A DNA stretch of 64,000 nt, taken from positions 25,215-89,214 of the forward strand of contig JANYKT010000114.1 in assembly GCA_025358085.1 (NCBI GenBank), given 5' to 3'. Below are positions 43,909 through 52,299 of this stretch, piece after piece. The notes under the pieces are model-generated. The model did no database searches. It was not told the origin of the DNA and was given only the letters and a program-made list of their open reading frames with translations. Both the position numbers and the translations under genes were made by a program. Position 1 is the first letter of the stretch; every line of letters begins with the position of its first letter. This DNA comes from Deltaproteobacteria bacterium (GTDB lineage Bacteria > Myxococcota > Myxococcia > Myxococcales > 40CM-4-68-19).

Positions 43909-45618
43909 ATGATCCAGGCCGTCCAGGATTTGCGCAGGCTCCGGGAGATCAGCGCTGTCGTGGTTCGCCACGGATTCGGCGAGCTGCTCGACCGCGCGCG
44001 CATCTGGGAAGTGCTGGGCAAGAAGGTCGAGGGCGAGCGGCCCTCGCCCGAGGCGATGCGCAAGACCAGCGCGCGTCGCTTTCGCGAGACGCTCGCCGAG
44101 CTGGGGCCCACTTTCACCAAGCTCGGACAGATCCTCTCGGCGCGGCCCGATATCCTGCCGGCCGACTTCATCACCGAGCTGACGCTGCTGCAGGACGCGG
44201 CCGCGCCGATGCCGGTGGAGCTGGTCTTCGAGCTGATCGAGAAGGGGCTGGGCAAGCCGGCGCACGCGCTCTTCGCCGAGATCGACAGCGAGCCGCTTGC
44301 GTCCGCTTCCATTGCGCAGGTGCACCGCGCGCGGCTCGCCAATGGCGACGAGGTGGTCGTCAAGGTGCAGCGGCCCGGTATCGAAGAGCGCATTCGCTCC
44401 GACACTGACCTGCTCTTCTATCTGGCGAAGTTTCTTGAAGGGGTCATTGAAGAGACTGGCATCTATACGCCGACCGGCATCGTCACCGAATTCCGCAATG
44501 CCATGTTGATCGAGCTCGACTTCGAGAACGAAGCGCGCAACATCGAAGCCTTCGCGAAGAATCACGCCGAGCGGCCTTATGTAGTGATCCCCAGGCTCTA
44601 TCGCGAGCTCTCGGCGCGCACCGTCATCACCCTTGAGGAGCTCAAGGGCACCAAGCTCAAGCAAGTGCTCGAGGCGGGCGGCGAGTCTCTTCCCGGCATC
44701 GATCGCAAGACGCTGGCCCGGCATATGCTGGACGCGAGCTTTCACCAGCTCTTTACGGACGGCCTCTTTCATGGCGACCCCCATCCCGGAAATGTAATCG
44801 TTCTCGAGGGCTCGAAACTGGGCCTGATTGATTTCGGCCTGGTGGGGCGGCTCTCGAAGGGAATGCAGGAATCAATCATCGTTCTGGTGCTCGCAATCTC
44901 CCTGAAAGATCCCGATACGGTGGCCCGCCTGCTTTATAAGGTCGGCGTCCCTGACCAGCGCATCAACCTGCACCAGTTCCGCGCCGACATTCACCAGATC
45001 CTCGATACCTATCTGGGACTCAAGCTGTCGGAGGTCGACTCCGGGACGCTGCTGGTGGACCTGGTCGACCTGGCGATGAAGTACCGCATCAAGATTCCGA
45101 AAGAGTACGCCGTGCTATCGAAAGCGGCGGGCACCACCGAAGGAATCATTCGCCAGCTCGACCCGGATCTGGACGTGGTGCAGGTCGCGCTGCCGTATGC
45201 AAAGCAGCTGCTCTTCGAGCGTTACAATCCGGCCGGGTCTGGTTCGACCGGTTTGTTCCGTGTGCTGCTTCAGCTGCAAGGCTTTCTGCAAGACACGCCG
45301 CAGCAGCTCTCGCAGATATTGATGGACCTCGAGGGCGGCAAGTTCCACGTCACGGTTCGCAACGACGATCTCGTCAAGCTCAATACCAACGTCAAGGTGC
45401 TGGGCATCCTGCTTTTCGCGGGCATGATCGCCTCGGCTCTCATCGTCGGTGCCTTCTCGCTGGTCAGCCGCGCGGGCGAAGGAGAAGGGAGCACGCACTG
45501 GCCGATCCCTGCGCTGGTCGGCCTCGCGCTCTCGGCCATGCTCTTTGGCGCCGCGGTCAGCTGGACGCTCATCTCCGGACGGCTGAAGAAGATCAGCGTG
45601 CGCCGCTTCCTCAAGTAG
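43909..45618 (+). CDS. ABC1/UbiB-family atypical protein kinase
   Basis: A 569-residue protein of the AarF/UbiB/ADCK family. The invariant KxGQ motif is in FTKLGQILSARPDILP, the Ala-rich loop in SASIAQVHRA, the Lys in VVVKVQRPG, and the catalytic/metal segment is HGDPHPGNVIV with LIDFGLVGRL. Two C-terminal hydrophobic segments (about 505-530 and 540-562) anchor it in the membrane. UbiB supports ubiquinone synthesis or lipid transport by ATP-dependent action that is still debated. It starts 13 bases after the DUF5916 gene and may be co-transcribed with it. Confidence 0.92.
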   Translation: MIQAVQDLRRLREISAVVVRHGFGELLDRARIWEVLGKKVEGERPSPEAMRKTSARRFRETLAELGPTFTKLGQILSARPDILPADFITELTLLQDAAAPMPVELVFELIEKGLGKPAHALFAEIDSEPLASASIAQVHRARLANGDEVVVKVQRPGIEERIRSDTDLLFYLAKFLEGVIEETGIYTPTGIVTEFRNAMLIELDFENEARNIEAFAKNHAERPYVVIPRLYRELSARTVITLEELKGTKLKQVLEAGGESLPGIDRKTLARHMLDASFHQLFTDGLFHGDPHPGNVIVLEGSKLGLIDFGLVGRLSKGMQESIIVLVLAISLKDPDTVARLLYKVGVPDQRINLHQFRADIHQILDTYLGLKLSEVDSGTLLVDLVDLAMKYRIKIPKEYAVLSKAAGTTEGIIRQLDPDLDVVQVALPYAKQLLFERYNPAGSGSTGLFRVLLQLQGFLQDTPQQLSQILMDLEGGKFHVTVRNDDLVKLNTNVKVLGILLFAGMIASALIVGAFSLVSRAGEGEGSTHWPIPALVGLALSAMLFGAAVSWTLISGRLKKISVRRFLK

Positions 45619-45641
45619 CCCCACGTCACCATGTTGCGCCG

Positions 45642-46226
45642 ATGGAACGTCGGCACTGGGATGCACGCACCCCGAAAGTCGGCGAGGCGGCACCTGCCTC
45701 CTTGCTGCTCAACGAAGCGGGCAAGCCCACGACGCTGCTGAAAATAGCGAATGGGCGGCCGCTTATCCTGCTCTTCATTCGCTCGCACGAGAGCGCCGTG
45801 TGCATCCGCCAACTCCTCGAGTACCGCGACGCGACGCTGGGGTTCACCCGTTTGAATGCACAAGTCGCGGCAATCTCCGTCGCCGAGCCCTCGCTGCTGG
45901 CGTTTTTCCGGCACGAGCGCGGCATCAGCTTCCCGCTGCTCTCGGATCCGGACCAGCAGATGACCGAAGCGTGGGGCCTGCTCGATGCGGCCGACCACGG
46001 CGGTCTCCCGCACCCCGCCACCTTCGTGCTCGACGCCCACGGGGTGGTGCGACAACGCGCACTCGACGCGCTCGCAAAACGAACCTCCGCGGCTGCCATG
46101 CAGCGGTTCGTGTTGCGCGGCGGCGCAGCGAAGGCCACCGCGCTCGCGGGCCTGGGGGCGCGTCTGCGGCGGCTACGGCACGCTATTCAACACCTGTTCA
46201 AGCAGCCGAAAGCACTCAGCCGTTGA
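45642..46226 (+). CDS. Peroxiredoxin-like (AhpC/TSA) protein
   Basis: A 194-residue thioredoxin-fold protein. The redoxin opening KVGEAAPASLLLNEAGKP is followed by ILLFIRSHESAVCIRQLLEY, with a Cys at the peroxidatic position but no standard PxxxT before it. FPLLSDPDQQMTEAWGL and ATFVLDAHGVVR match the later strands. A single Cys suggests a 1-Cys type or thiol-independent role. It lies 23 bases after the UbiB-family gene on the same strand. Confidence 0.8.
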   Translation: MERRHWDARTPKVGEAAPASLLLNEAGKPTTLLKIANGRPLILLFIRSHESAVCIRQLLEYRDATLGFTRLNAQVAAISVAEPSLLAFFRHERGISFPLLSDPDQQMTEAWGLLDAADHGGLPHPATFVLDAHGVVRQRALDALAKRTSAAAMQRFVLRGGAAKATALAGLGARLRRLRHAIQHLFKQPKALSR

Positions 46227-46284
46227 TTAGATGGGATACGCTCACGCCCGACGATGGCGTGTCCGTTTCACTGAGTGAGGCTTT

Positions 46285-47910
46285 TTGGCTGACCTTGACC
46301 TCATCCCCGTCGATGTGCTGGTCGTGGATGACACGCTGGCCAATCTCACCGCGATGCGCGCCATCCTCGGCGACGAGCCCGGCTATCGAATCACCGAGGC
46401 CATCAATGGGCCCGAGGCGCTGCGCGAGGTGCTGCAGAAGAACTTCTGCGTCATCCTGCTCGACGCCGTCCTGCCCGGCATGAACGGCTTCGAGATCGCG
46501 GAATTGATCAAGCAGCGGGAGCGGTCGAAGAACGTTCCCATCCTTTTCCTGACCGCGTCGGGCACCGACAACCAGACGCTCGCCCGGGCCTACAAAGCCG
46601 GCGCGGTCGACTACCTGGTCAAGCCCATCGAGCCGGACATCGTCCGCGCCAAGGTGGCCGTGTTCGCCGAGCTTCACCGCAAGTCGCGGCTCATCGAGCA
46701 GCAGGCTGCGCAGCTGCAAGACAGCGAGCGGCGCGAGCAGGCGGTGCGGGTCGCGGATCTGCAAGTCGCCAGCGAGCGGCGCTACCGGAATCTGGCCGAG
46801 GCGATCCCGCAGATTGTCTGGCGCGCGTTGCCGGACGGCAAGATCGAATATCGGAACCAGCGCTGGTTGGCCTACACCGGCGCGAGCACCGACGCCGACA
46901 CCTGGACCTTCCTGCATCCCGAAGATCGCGAGCATTGCCTGACCCACTGGCGCGAAGCCCTGCGCGACGAAAAGCCATTCCAGTGCGAGACCCGCATCCT
47001 CGGTGCCGATGGCGAATATCGCTGGCACTTGCGGCGCGCGTTGCCTGAGCGCGGGCCCGGCGGCGAGGTGGTGGCCTGGCTGGGCACCGACACGGACATC
47101 GACGACCGCAAGTGTGCCGACGACGAACGCGTCGCGCTGCTGGTGCGCGAGCGCGCGGCTCGCTTCGAGGCGGAGGCAGCGCAGAAGCGCGCGGGCGAGC
47201 TGTACGTCGAGGCGAGCGAAGCGGTGCACCTGCGCGACGAGTTCCTCACGGTCGCGGCGCACGAGCTGCGCACGCCGCTGACCTCGCTGAAGCTGCAGTC
47301 GCAGTCGCAGATGCGGCGGGCGGGCGACGACTCCTCGCGGGTGATGCTGCGGCAGGTGGAGCGGCTCTGCCGGCTGGTCGATCAGCTGCTCGACGTCTCG
47401 CTCATCAGCTCCGGCAGGCTCCAGATCCAGCCGGAGCCCAGCGACCTGCAAGCGCTGGCGGTGGACGTAGCGGGACGGCTTGCGGTTGAGGCCGCCGCGA
47501 ACGGCTGCACGATCGTGGTCGAGGGTGGCGCTCCGATGCTGATCGACTGCGACCCCATGCGCATGGATCAGGTGATCACGAACCTCGTCTCGAACGCCAT
47601 CAAGTACGGACGCGGCAGGCCCGTGGAAGTGTCGCTGCAGGGAGACGGATCGACGCTGCGGCTCACGGTGCGCGACCACGGCATCGGCATCCAGGCCAAC
47701 GATCAGGCGCGCATCTTCGAGCGGTTCGAGCGCGCGGTCTCGGTGCGCGAGTACGGGGGCCTGGGTCTCGGGCTCTACATCAGCAAGCAGATCGTGCACG
47801 CGCACGGCGGGCTCATCAAGGTCATCAGCGAGCCTGGCGAGGGGGCGACTTTCACCATCGAGCTGCCGCTCGACCACGCCGCGAAATCCAGCGCAGCCAG
47901 CGTGCACTGA
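46285..47910 (+). CDS. Hybrid REC-PAS-histidine kinase
   Basis: A 541-residue soluble sensor kinase. The N-terminal receiver (about 8-125) has VDVLVVDD, the phospho-acceptor Asp in VILLDAVLPGMNGFE, and LVKPIEPD. A coiled coil leads to a PAS domain (about 165-275; IPQIVWRALPDGKIEYRNQR, then HPEDREHCLTHW). The DHp domain has VAAHELRTPLTSL, and the ATPase domain has NLVSNAIKYG, DHGIGI and GLGLGLYISKQIVHAHGG. The start is a TTG at 46285 preceded by GTGAGG. It has no membrane helices, so it responds to an upstream phosphodonor and a cytosolic cue. Confidence 0.92.
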   Translation: MADLDLIPVDVLVVDDTLANLTAMRAILGDEPGYRITEAINGPEALREVLQKNFCVILLDAVLPGMNGFEIAELIKQRERSKNVPILFLTASGTDNQTLARAYKAGAVDYLVKPIEPDIVRAKVAVFAELHRKSRLIEQQAAQLQDSERREQAVRVADLQVASERRYRNLAEAIPQIVWRALPDGKIEYRNQRWLAYTGASTDADTWTFLHPEDREHCLTHWREALRDEKPFQCETRILGADGEYRWHLRRALPERGPGGEVVAWLGTDTDIDDRKCADDERVALLVRERAARFEAEAAQKRAGELYVEASEAVHLRDEFLTVAAHELRTPLTSLKLQSQSQMRRAGDDSSRVMLRQVERLCRLVDQLLDVSLISSGRLQIQPEPSDLQALAVDVAGRLAVEAAANGCTIVVEGGAPMLIDCDPMRMDQVITNLVSNAIKYGRGRPVEVSLQGDGSTLRLTVRDHGIGIQANDQARIFERFERAVSVREYGGLGLGLYISKQIVHAHGGLIKVISEPGEGATFTIELPLDHAAKSSAASVH

Positions 47911-47911
47911 G

Positions 47912-48958
47912 CTACTTCGGCGGCTCGTCGTCCGCGACCGGCAGCGCCTCGACGATTTCCTCCGCAGGGAGGGCTTCGACGACCGTCTCGACCGGCAGCG
48001 CCTCGACCAGGTGCCCCGTGCGCGGGCGCTCCAGCACGGCGGGGACCGGGGCGCGCGGGCGTGGGTCGGGAGGAAGCTCGATCAGGCCTTCCGAGTCGGC
48101 GGCCAGCGCGGCGAGGGCGCCCTGCCTGCCGATTTCGAGCCAGGCGAAGACGGCGGCGAGCGCGAGGCCTATCGCCGCGCGCGGCGCCAGCGAGAGCAAC
48201 GCCGCGTGAACGTCGAGAACCGCGCCGCTTGCGAGCACGCTGGTGAGCAGGGTTCCCAGGGTGGCGACCACCAGCTCCAGCAACAGGAAGGACGCGGCGA
48301 CGGCAATGCACGCGCCCAGCCGCGCTCCCAGCAACGAGGCAGCGCGGCCGAACGCAGCCGTGACACCGTCCCCCATGGCGGCCGAGCGGACCAGCATCAG
48401 CCGCGCCAGCAGGTCCACCAGAAGGCCCCCGAACACAAGGGTCGCGATCACCAGCGCCGTGCAGGCGAGCAGCGCGGGTGAAGGCCGCACCGCGATGAGC
48501 GGCAGCGCGGCCACCAGCGCCCCGACGCAGGCCAAAGAGTAAAGGAGCGCGAGCAGCGAGCCGACCGCGCCCGCACCGGCCACGCGCGCGAACCCACGGC
48601 CCGCGAGTTGGAGGAAGTGGCCCGGCGGCGGACGCGCGTTCATCTCCGCGTCGGCGGCGAGGAGCGGCAGCGCGCCCGACCAGAACCCGATGCCGAGCGC
48701 CCACGCCACCGCAAGCGCCGAACAAATCCCGCCGGCCACCGGCCACCGGAGCGCGCGCGCGACGACGAGTCCGCGCACCAGCGACTGCAGCGCGGAGCCC
48801 TTGCCCAGCGCGGCTGCCAGCAGGATGCCCGCCAGCAATAGCGGCACCAGCGTCAAAAGGTTGCCCAGCTGATCGAGCAGCGCCTTGGCGAAGGCGAACT
48901 CCGGGTTGCGCGACGCCGCTCGCACGCCCAGCCTCACCGCCTGATTTGCCCGCAGCAT
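47912..48958 (-). CDS. Multi-spanning membrane protein, unknown function
   Basis: A 348-residue integral membrane protein with about six long hydrophobic segments rich in Ala, Leu and Gly. I do not recognise a family. The start ATG at 48958 gives MLRANQAVRLGVRAA; the open frame extends further upstream, into the divergent lexA promoter. The cytoplasmic tail carries a short repeat, VEALPVETV / VEALPAEEI / VEALPVADD, probably a flexible acidic segment. It is convergent with the histidine-kinase gene (1 base apart) and divergent from lexA. Confidence 0.7.
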   Translation of the reverse strand: MLRANQAVRLGVRAASRNPEFAFAKALLDQLGNLLTLVPLLLAGILLAAALGKGSALQSLVRGLVVARALRWPVAGGICSALAVAWALGIGFWSGALPLLAADAEMNARPPPGHFLQLAGRGFARVAGAGAVGSLLALLYSLACVGALVAALPLIAVRPSPALLACTALVIATLVFGGLLVDLLARLMLVRSAAMGDGVTAAFGRAASLLGARLGACIAVAASFLLLELVVATLGTLLTSVLASGAVLDVHAALLSLAPRAAIGLALAAVFAWLEIGRQGALAALAADSEGLIELPPDPRPRAPVPAVLERPRTGHLVEALPVETVVEALPAEEIVEALPVADDEPPK

Positions 48959-49046
48959 GCGCCGTCCTATATCGCGCTTTGGACGGCTTGAGACATCGAT
49001 AGGTGGAGGCCACGCTCGCAGTGGATCACGGCGAAGGACTGAAAAC

Positions 49047-49075
49047 TTGACCAGTGTGCAGCCGTTCAGTACCGT
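49047..49075 (+). promoter_or_regulatory. lexA promoter with candidate LexA site
   Basis: TTGACC (49047-49052) and TACCGT (49070-49075) are 17 bases apart and lie just before the lexA start. GTTCAG occupies 49064-49069 between them. An ACTGAA / TTCAGT inverted pair (49038-49043 and 49065-49070) brackets the -35. GTTCAG forms the conserved half of the motif I recall for Myxococcus LexA; the rest of that motif is poorly matched. Autorepression of lexA is expected in general. Confidence 0.35.
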
Positions 49076-49082
49076 AGCTTGC

Positions 49083-49778
49083 ATGACCGAGCCGATGACC
49101 GAGCGACAGGAGAAGATTCTTGCCTTCATCCAGCGCTGCATCGAGGACCAAGGCTACCCGCCGACCATCCGCGAAATCGGCGAGCACTTTGGCATCCGCT
49201 CCACCAACGGCGTCAACGATCACCTGAAGGCGCTGGAGCGCAAAGGCTACCTGCACCGCGGCGAACTGAAGAGCCGCGCGCTCAGCGTGCTCGATGGTGG
49301 CAAGTCGTCCTCGCAAGGCACCGCCGCCCCGCGCCTGGTCAAGCGGCGCGAGCTCGCCACGGCCTATTCTGATTCGGGAGACATCGTCGAGGTCCCCATC
49401 ATCGGCAAGGTCGCAGCGGGCGCGCCCATCCTGGCGCAGGAGAACATCACCGACCACGTTCGCATCGACAGCTTCCTGCTCGGCGACTCGCCCAAGAAAG
49501 TGTTCGGGCTCAAGGTGACGGGCGACTCGATGATCGGCGACGGCATCCTCGACGGCGACTACATCTTCGTCCGCAAGCAGCTGCAGGCATCGGCGGGCGA
49601 AATCGTGGTCGCCATGATCGAGGACGAGGCCACGGTCAAACGCTTCTATCCGGAAGGCGATCGCATCCGCTTTCAGCCCTCGAACCCGCGGCTCAAACCC
49701 ATCTACGTCTCGCGCGCAGACTTCCGGGACACGCAGATCATTGGGGTCGTCGTCGGCGTGTACCGGCGAGTGCACTGA
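49083..49778 (+). CDS. lexA: SOS-response repressor LexA
   Basis: A 231-residue repressor and self-cleaving protease. The winged-helix DNA-binding domain (about 1-70) has ERQEKILAFIQRCIEDQGYP and STNGVNDHLKALERKGYL. The cleavage site Ala-Gly is in VAAGAPILA. The catalytic Ser is in GDSMIGDGILDGDYIF and the Lys in EDEATVKRFYPEG. The Ser/Gly/Lys-rich linker (about 75-100) is longer than in E. coli LexA. Two candidate starts exist: ATG 49083 (MTEPMTERQ) and ATG 49095; the second fits the usual LexA opening and leaves a short leader. Confidence 0.95.
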   Translation: MTEPMTERQEKILAFIQRCIEDQGYPPTIREIGEHFGIRSTNGVNDHLKALERKGYLHRGELKSRALSVLDGGKSSSQGTAAPRLVKRRELATAYSDSGDIVEVPIIGKVAAGAPILAQENITDHVRIDSFLLGDSPKKVFGLKVTGDSMIGDGILDGDYIFVRKQLQASAGEIVVAMIEDEATVKRFYPEGDRIRFQPSNPRLKPIYVSRADFRDTQIIGVVVGVYRRVH

Positions 49779-50035
49779 GCGCGGCGCGCCAACCCAGGTC
49801 GGCGCGATTCGCGGAAGCAGGCGTCTACACGCGTGGCGGATGGCGCGAGCAGCAACAGCAGCAGCGTCGCGACCGGCTTGAAGAGTGCGCAGCGCAGCAC
49901 CGGCTGCGGCGGATATTTTTCCGGCAGCAACGGGCAAAGGATGAAGACAGTGCGCCCGGCTTTCACGTACCGCGGCGGCGCCAGACAACGGTGACAAAGA
50001 CTCCGGGGATACGGCCGATTCTCTTCTGGGTTCAC
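49703..50035 (-). CDS. Small Cys-rich conserved-type protein
   Basis: A short frame beginning at GTG 50035. The first 55 or so residues have a striking pattern: SLCHRCLAPPRYVKAG, FILCPLLPEKYPPQP and LRCALF, that is CxxC plus two more Cys in a Pro-rich context, as in small zinc-ribbon proteins. I recall similar unnamed small proteins in myxobacterial genomes, but cannot confirm this. The remaining 55 residues look random and overlap the 3' end of lexA on the other strand, so the real stop may be missed by a frameshift. The stretch 50036-50210 upstream holds no gene I can see. Confidence 0.45.
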   Translation of the reverse strand: MNPEENRPYPRSLCHRCLAPPRYVKAGRTVFILCPLLPEKYPPQPVLRCALFKPVATLLLLLLAPSATRVDACFRESRRPGLARRAQCTRRYTPTTTPMICVSRKSARET

Positions 50036-50210
50036 CAGCGCGACTGTACGTCACTTCGCGCGCGTCACTGGGCTTCATCTCCAGGACGACGCTGGGCTCG
50101 GCGACGGACCCGCGGACGTACGACGCCTTCGGCGCGGCCGAAGCAGCAGGACACGGAACTCAACTAGACTAAGCCGCGCAAGAGCATCTCGAGCAGTGGC
50201 TGGGCGAGAA

Positions 50211-50621
50211 TTACCCTGAGCTACTCGGAATCGAGGCGCTGCAGCAGAGCTCGCGGCGACAGGACGACGATGCCTGGCCCGGCGGGAAGTGCCGCGCGTT
50301 CCCGGTGACGAGCGCATCCGCGTGGCCGGACAGCGCCACCTCGACGAATGCCCGGTCGTCCGGATCCGGAAGCGCAGCGGTCACTGGCGTCGCGGCAACA
50401 AGTTCGCCGTCGGCCTCGAGCTGCCGCAGGACCTCCTCGACCTGCACCGTCGGTATCGCGAAGCGGGGACGGGAGAGCACTTCTCTGTACTCTTCGAGAA
50501 CGCGCTCGTCGAAGAGCAACCTCAGCTCGCCGGCCAGCGTCAGCATGAGGACCTGGGCGGGGACTCCATGCGGAGATAGAAGCGGGGAGACGAGGACGTT
50601 GGTGTCGAGCACGATCCTCAC
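50211..50621 (-). CDS. PIN-domain RNase toxin (PIN_3 type), frameshifted tail
   Basis: A 136-residue PIN ribonuclease. The acidic triad lies in VLDTNVLVS, LEEYREVLSRPRF and DPDDRAFVEVAL, followed by ALVTGNARHFP. After HFPPGQ the reading frame gives a nonsense tail; the alternative frame gives IVVLSPRALLQRLDSE ending at a TAG at 50221-50223, which is the expected family ending. One G is missing at about 50272-50275. The active-site residues are upstream of the shift, so a toxin with an altered end may still work. Its ATG overlaps the antitoxin stop (ATGA). Confidence 0.85.
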   Translation of the reverse strand: MRIVLDTNVLVSPLLSPHGVPAQVLMLTLAGELRLLFDERVLEEYREVLSRPRFAIPTVQVEEVLRQLEADGELVAATPVTAALPDPDDRAFVEVALSGHADALVTGNARHFPPGQASSSCRRELCCSASIPSSSG

Positions 50622-50893
50622 TGGCGACGCCGGGCCGCGCGCGCTGCCTTGATCTCAGCCTCGATCTCCTTCGCCGAGAGCTTGTCGAGACCGCGCGCCT
50701 TCGAGTGCTCCTGGATCTCGCGGAGCGCGCGGAAGGCTCGGCCGCGCGGCGACGGCGATGCCTCGAATGCCGTGCGGAGGGCCAGGGCGCGCAGGTAGGT
50801 GCCCACGCCGAGTCCTTCGCGCTTCGCCTGCGAGGCGATGGTGGCGTGCTCTTCCTCGGTCAGCCGGATCTGGATCGTCAGCTCGCGGGCCAT
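50618..50893 (-). CDS. Antitoxin of PIN toxin pair (ribbon-helix-helix-like)
   Basis: A 91-residue protein. The N-terminal 45 residues (ELTIQIRLTEEEHATIASQA, then KREGLGVGTYLRALAL) have the beta-strand then helix-helix pattern of ribbon-helix-helix antitoxins. The C-terminal half is charged and helical, as expected for a toxin-wrapping tail. GAGGAGG stands about 6 bases before the ATG. It is the first gene of the two-gene unit and should repress its own promoter through the palindrome at 50917-50933. Confidence 0.8.
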   Translation of the reverse strand: MARELTIQIRLTEEEHATIASQAKREGLGVGTYLRALALRTAFEASPSPRGRAFRALREIQEHSKARGLDKLSAKEIEAEIKAARAARRRQ

Positions 50894-50916
50894 TCGGTAG
50901 CCTCCTCATACCTGAA

Positions 50917-50933
50917 TGTACATTGTACGTACA
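50917..50933 (-). promoter_or_regulatory. Toxin-antitoxin operator and -10 region
   Basis: TGTAC-N7-GTACA, 24 bases upstream of the antitoxin start. Read on the minus strand it contains TACAAT (50922-50927), a near-consensus -10. A ribbon-helix-helix dimer bound here would cover the -10 and shut off transcription, the usual arrangement for autoregulated antitoxins. No good -35 is seen at the matching distance. Confidence 0.5.
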
Positions 50934-51001
50934 CACGGTGCAACTGCTCCTTGCCCCGGCAAGTGGACGGCGAAGGCTCCGTTGAGGTTCGTGCGGGCGA
51001 C

Positions 51002-52255
51002 CTAGAAGAATTGCTGCCCGGAGAGCGAAATATCGAAGGTGCGGCGCGGCAGGAGTCCGACCGCGAAGTCGAGCCGTCCTACGACGTGCGCGAACGGAAT
51101 CGGGATGTAGCGGCCGCCCACCCCCGCGCTCGCGAACGGGCCTTCATAGTTGGTGCCGGCAACAGCGTCCGCCCGGCGCGCCACCACGCCCCCGTCCACA
51201 AAGGCCGCGAGCTGCGCGATGGCGGGGATGACGAAGGTGGTCCGCCCGATGTCGACGCGGTGCTCTATGTTTCCTCGCAGGAGCACCTGTCCCGCGAAGG
51301 CCGAGTCGCTGAAGCCGCGGATTTCGCGCAGCCCACCCGCGCGGAAGAGGAAGCTGTCGGTCCGGCCGGTGGTCCCGAGGAGCGCCAGTTGGACACAAAA
51401 GTTCTGACCGGGGCGCGGCACGAAGAAGCCGCGCGCCACGATCGACCCGGCGGTCACGCTCGAGCGCGTCCCCAGCACGCCCCCGCGCGAAGTCTGGAGC
51501 AGAACTTTCACTTCGCGACCGTGCGACATCGACAGCTCCTGCTCAACAAAGCCCAGCTGCACGCCGGCCACCGCGGCGAGATTGTCCGCGTCGGGTGGCG
51601 GTGCTCCGGGAGCAAGCGTGGCCTCGGAAGTTGCGAAGCGATCGTGCAGCACGTCCAGGCCCCCGATGAGCGACACCCGGTCGGACAGCTCGTAGTGAAG
51701 TTCGAGCCGCAGGTCGTGGCGGGCGCGGTCGTAGACGTAACCGGCACGACCCGCGGGGGAGAAGGCGGCGTAGTCGATGAAGTCGCGGGTCCAGTAGAAG
51801 CCGGGCTGGAAGCGGGTGCCGAAGGTGCGCGGCGCCTCGGCATAGACGTAGCTGCCGAACTTGCCATCGGTGAAGGGAATGCGCGCGTTGCTGGAAAGAT
51901 CGCCGTAGATGGTGATGAGCCGGAAGAGCGCGTTGTGATCGGAGACCCCGAACCGCGAGGTGGTCCGTCCGCCGCCGTGGCGGAAGCCAAGCACTGGATA
52001 GACGGCCCAGCGATCCTTGGCGTCGATCTCGATGCGCGTGTGGTCGTCGCTGACCTGCGCCGCGACATCGTAGAACACCCCCAGCGTACGCAGGCGGGAG
52101 AGGTCGCGCTGCAGCGTCGCGGGATCGTAGTCGTCGCCGACTCGCGTTGAGAGCAGGCGCCGGATGGCGGTTTCGCGCGTCCAGCCGACGCCGCCCAGCT
52201 TCACGTCGATGCTGGCGACCGGCGCGGCGAGCGCGAGGCAGAGGAGCGGGAGCAC
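51002..52255 (-). CDS. BamA/TamA-type outer-membrane protein (POTRA plus surface-antigen barrel)
   Basis: A protein of about 417 residues. After a signal-like stretch (LPLLCLALAAPVAS) one POTRA-type domain (about 22-95; TRETAIRRLLSTRVGDDYDP, LSRLRTLGVFYDV) leads to a C-terminal barrel with alternating strands and an FRAGGLREIRGFSDSAFAG segment, typical of the VRGF/Y loop region of Omp85 proteins. It ends in SLSGQQFF, an outer-membrane sorting signal with terminal Phe. With one POTRA it is smaller than BamA and nearer to patatin/D15-type barrels. The GTG start at 52255 is a guess; the open frame runs upstream across the divergent GNAT gene. Confidence 0.75.
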   Translation of the reverse strand: MLPLLCLALAAPVASIDVKLGGVGWTRETAIRRLLSTRVGDDYDPATLQRDLSRLRTLGVFYDVAAQVSDDHTRIEIDAKDRWAVYPVLGFRHGGGRTTSRFGVSDHNALFRLITIYGDLSSNARIPFTDGKFGSYVYAEAPRTFGTRFQPGFYWTRDFIDYAAFSPAGRAGYVYDRARHDLRLELHYELSDRVSLIGGLDVLHDRFATSEATLAPGAPPPDADNLAAVAGVQLGFVEQELSMSHGREVKVLLQTSRGGVLGTRSSVTAGSIVARGFFVPRPGQNFCVQLALLGTTGRTDSFLFRAGGLREIRGFSDSAFAGQVLLRGNIEHRVDIGRTTFVIPAIAQLAAFVDGGVVARRADAVAGTNYEGPFASAGVGGRYIPIPFAHVVGRLDFAVGLLPRRTFDISLSGQQFF

Positions 52256-52299
52256 GCCCCCTGACGCGTAACACGCCCAAGGTTGCGATATGCAAAGGC

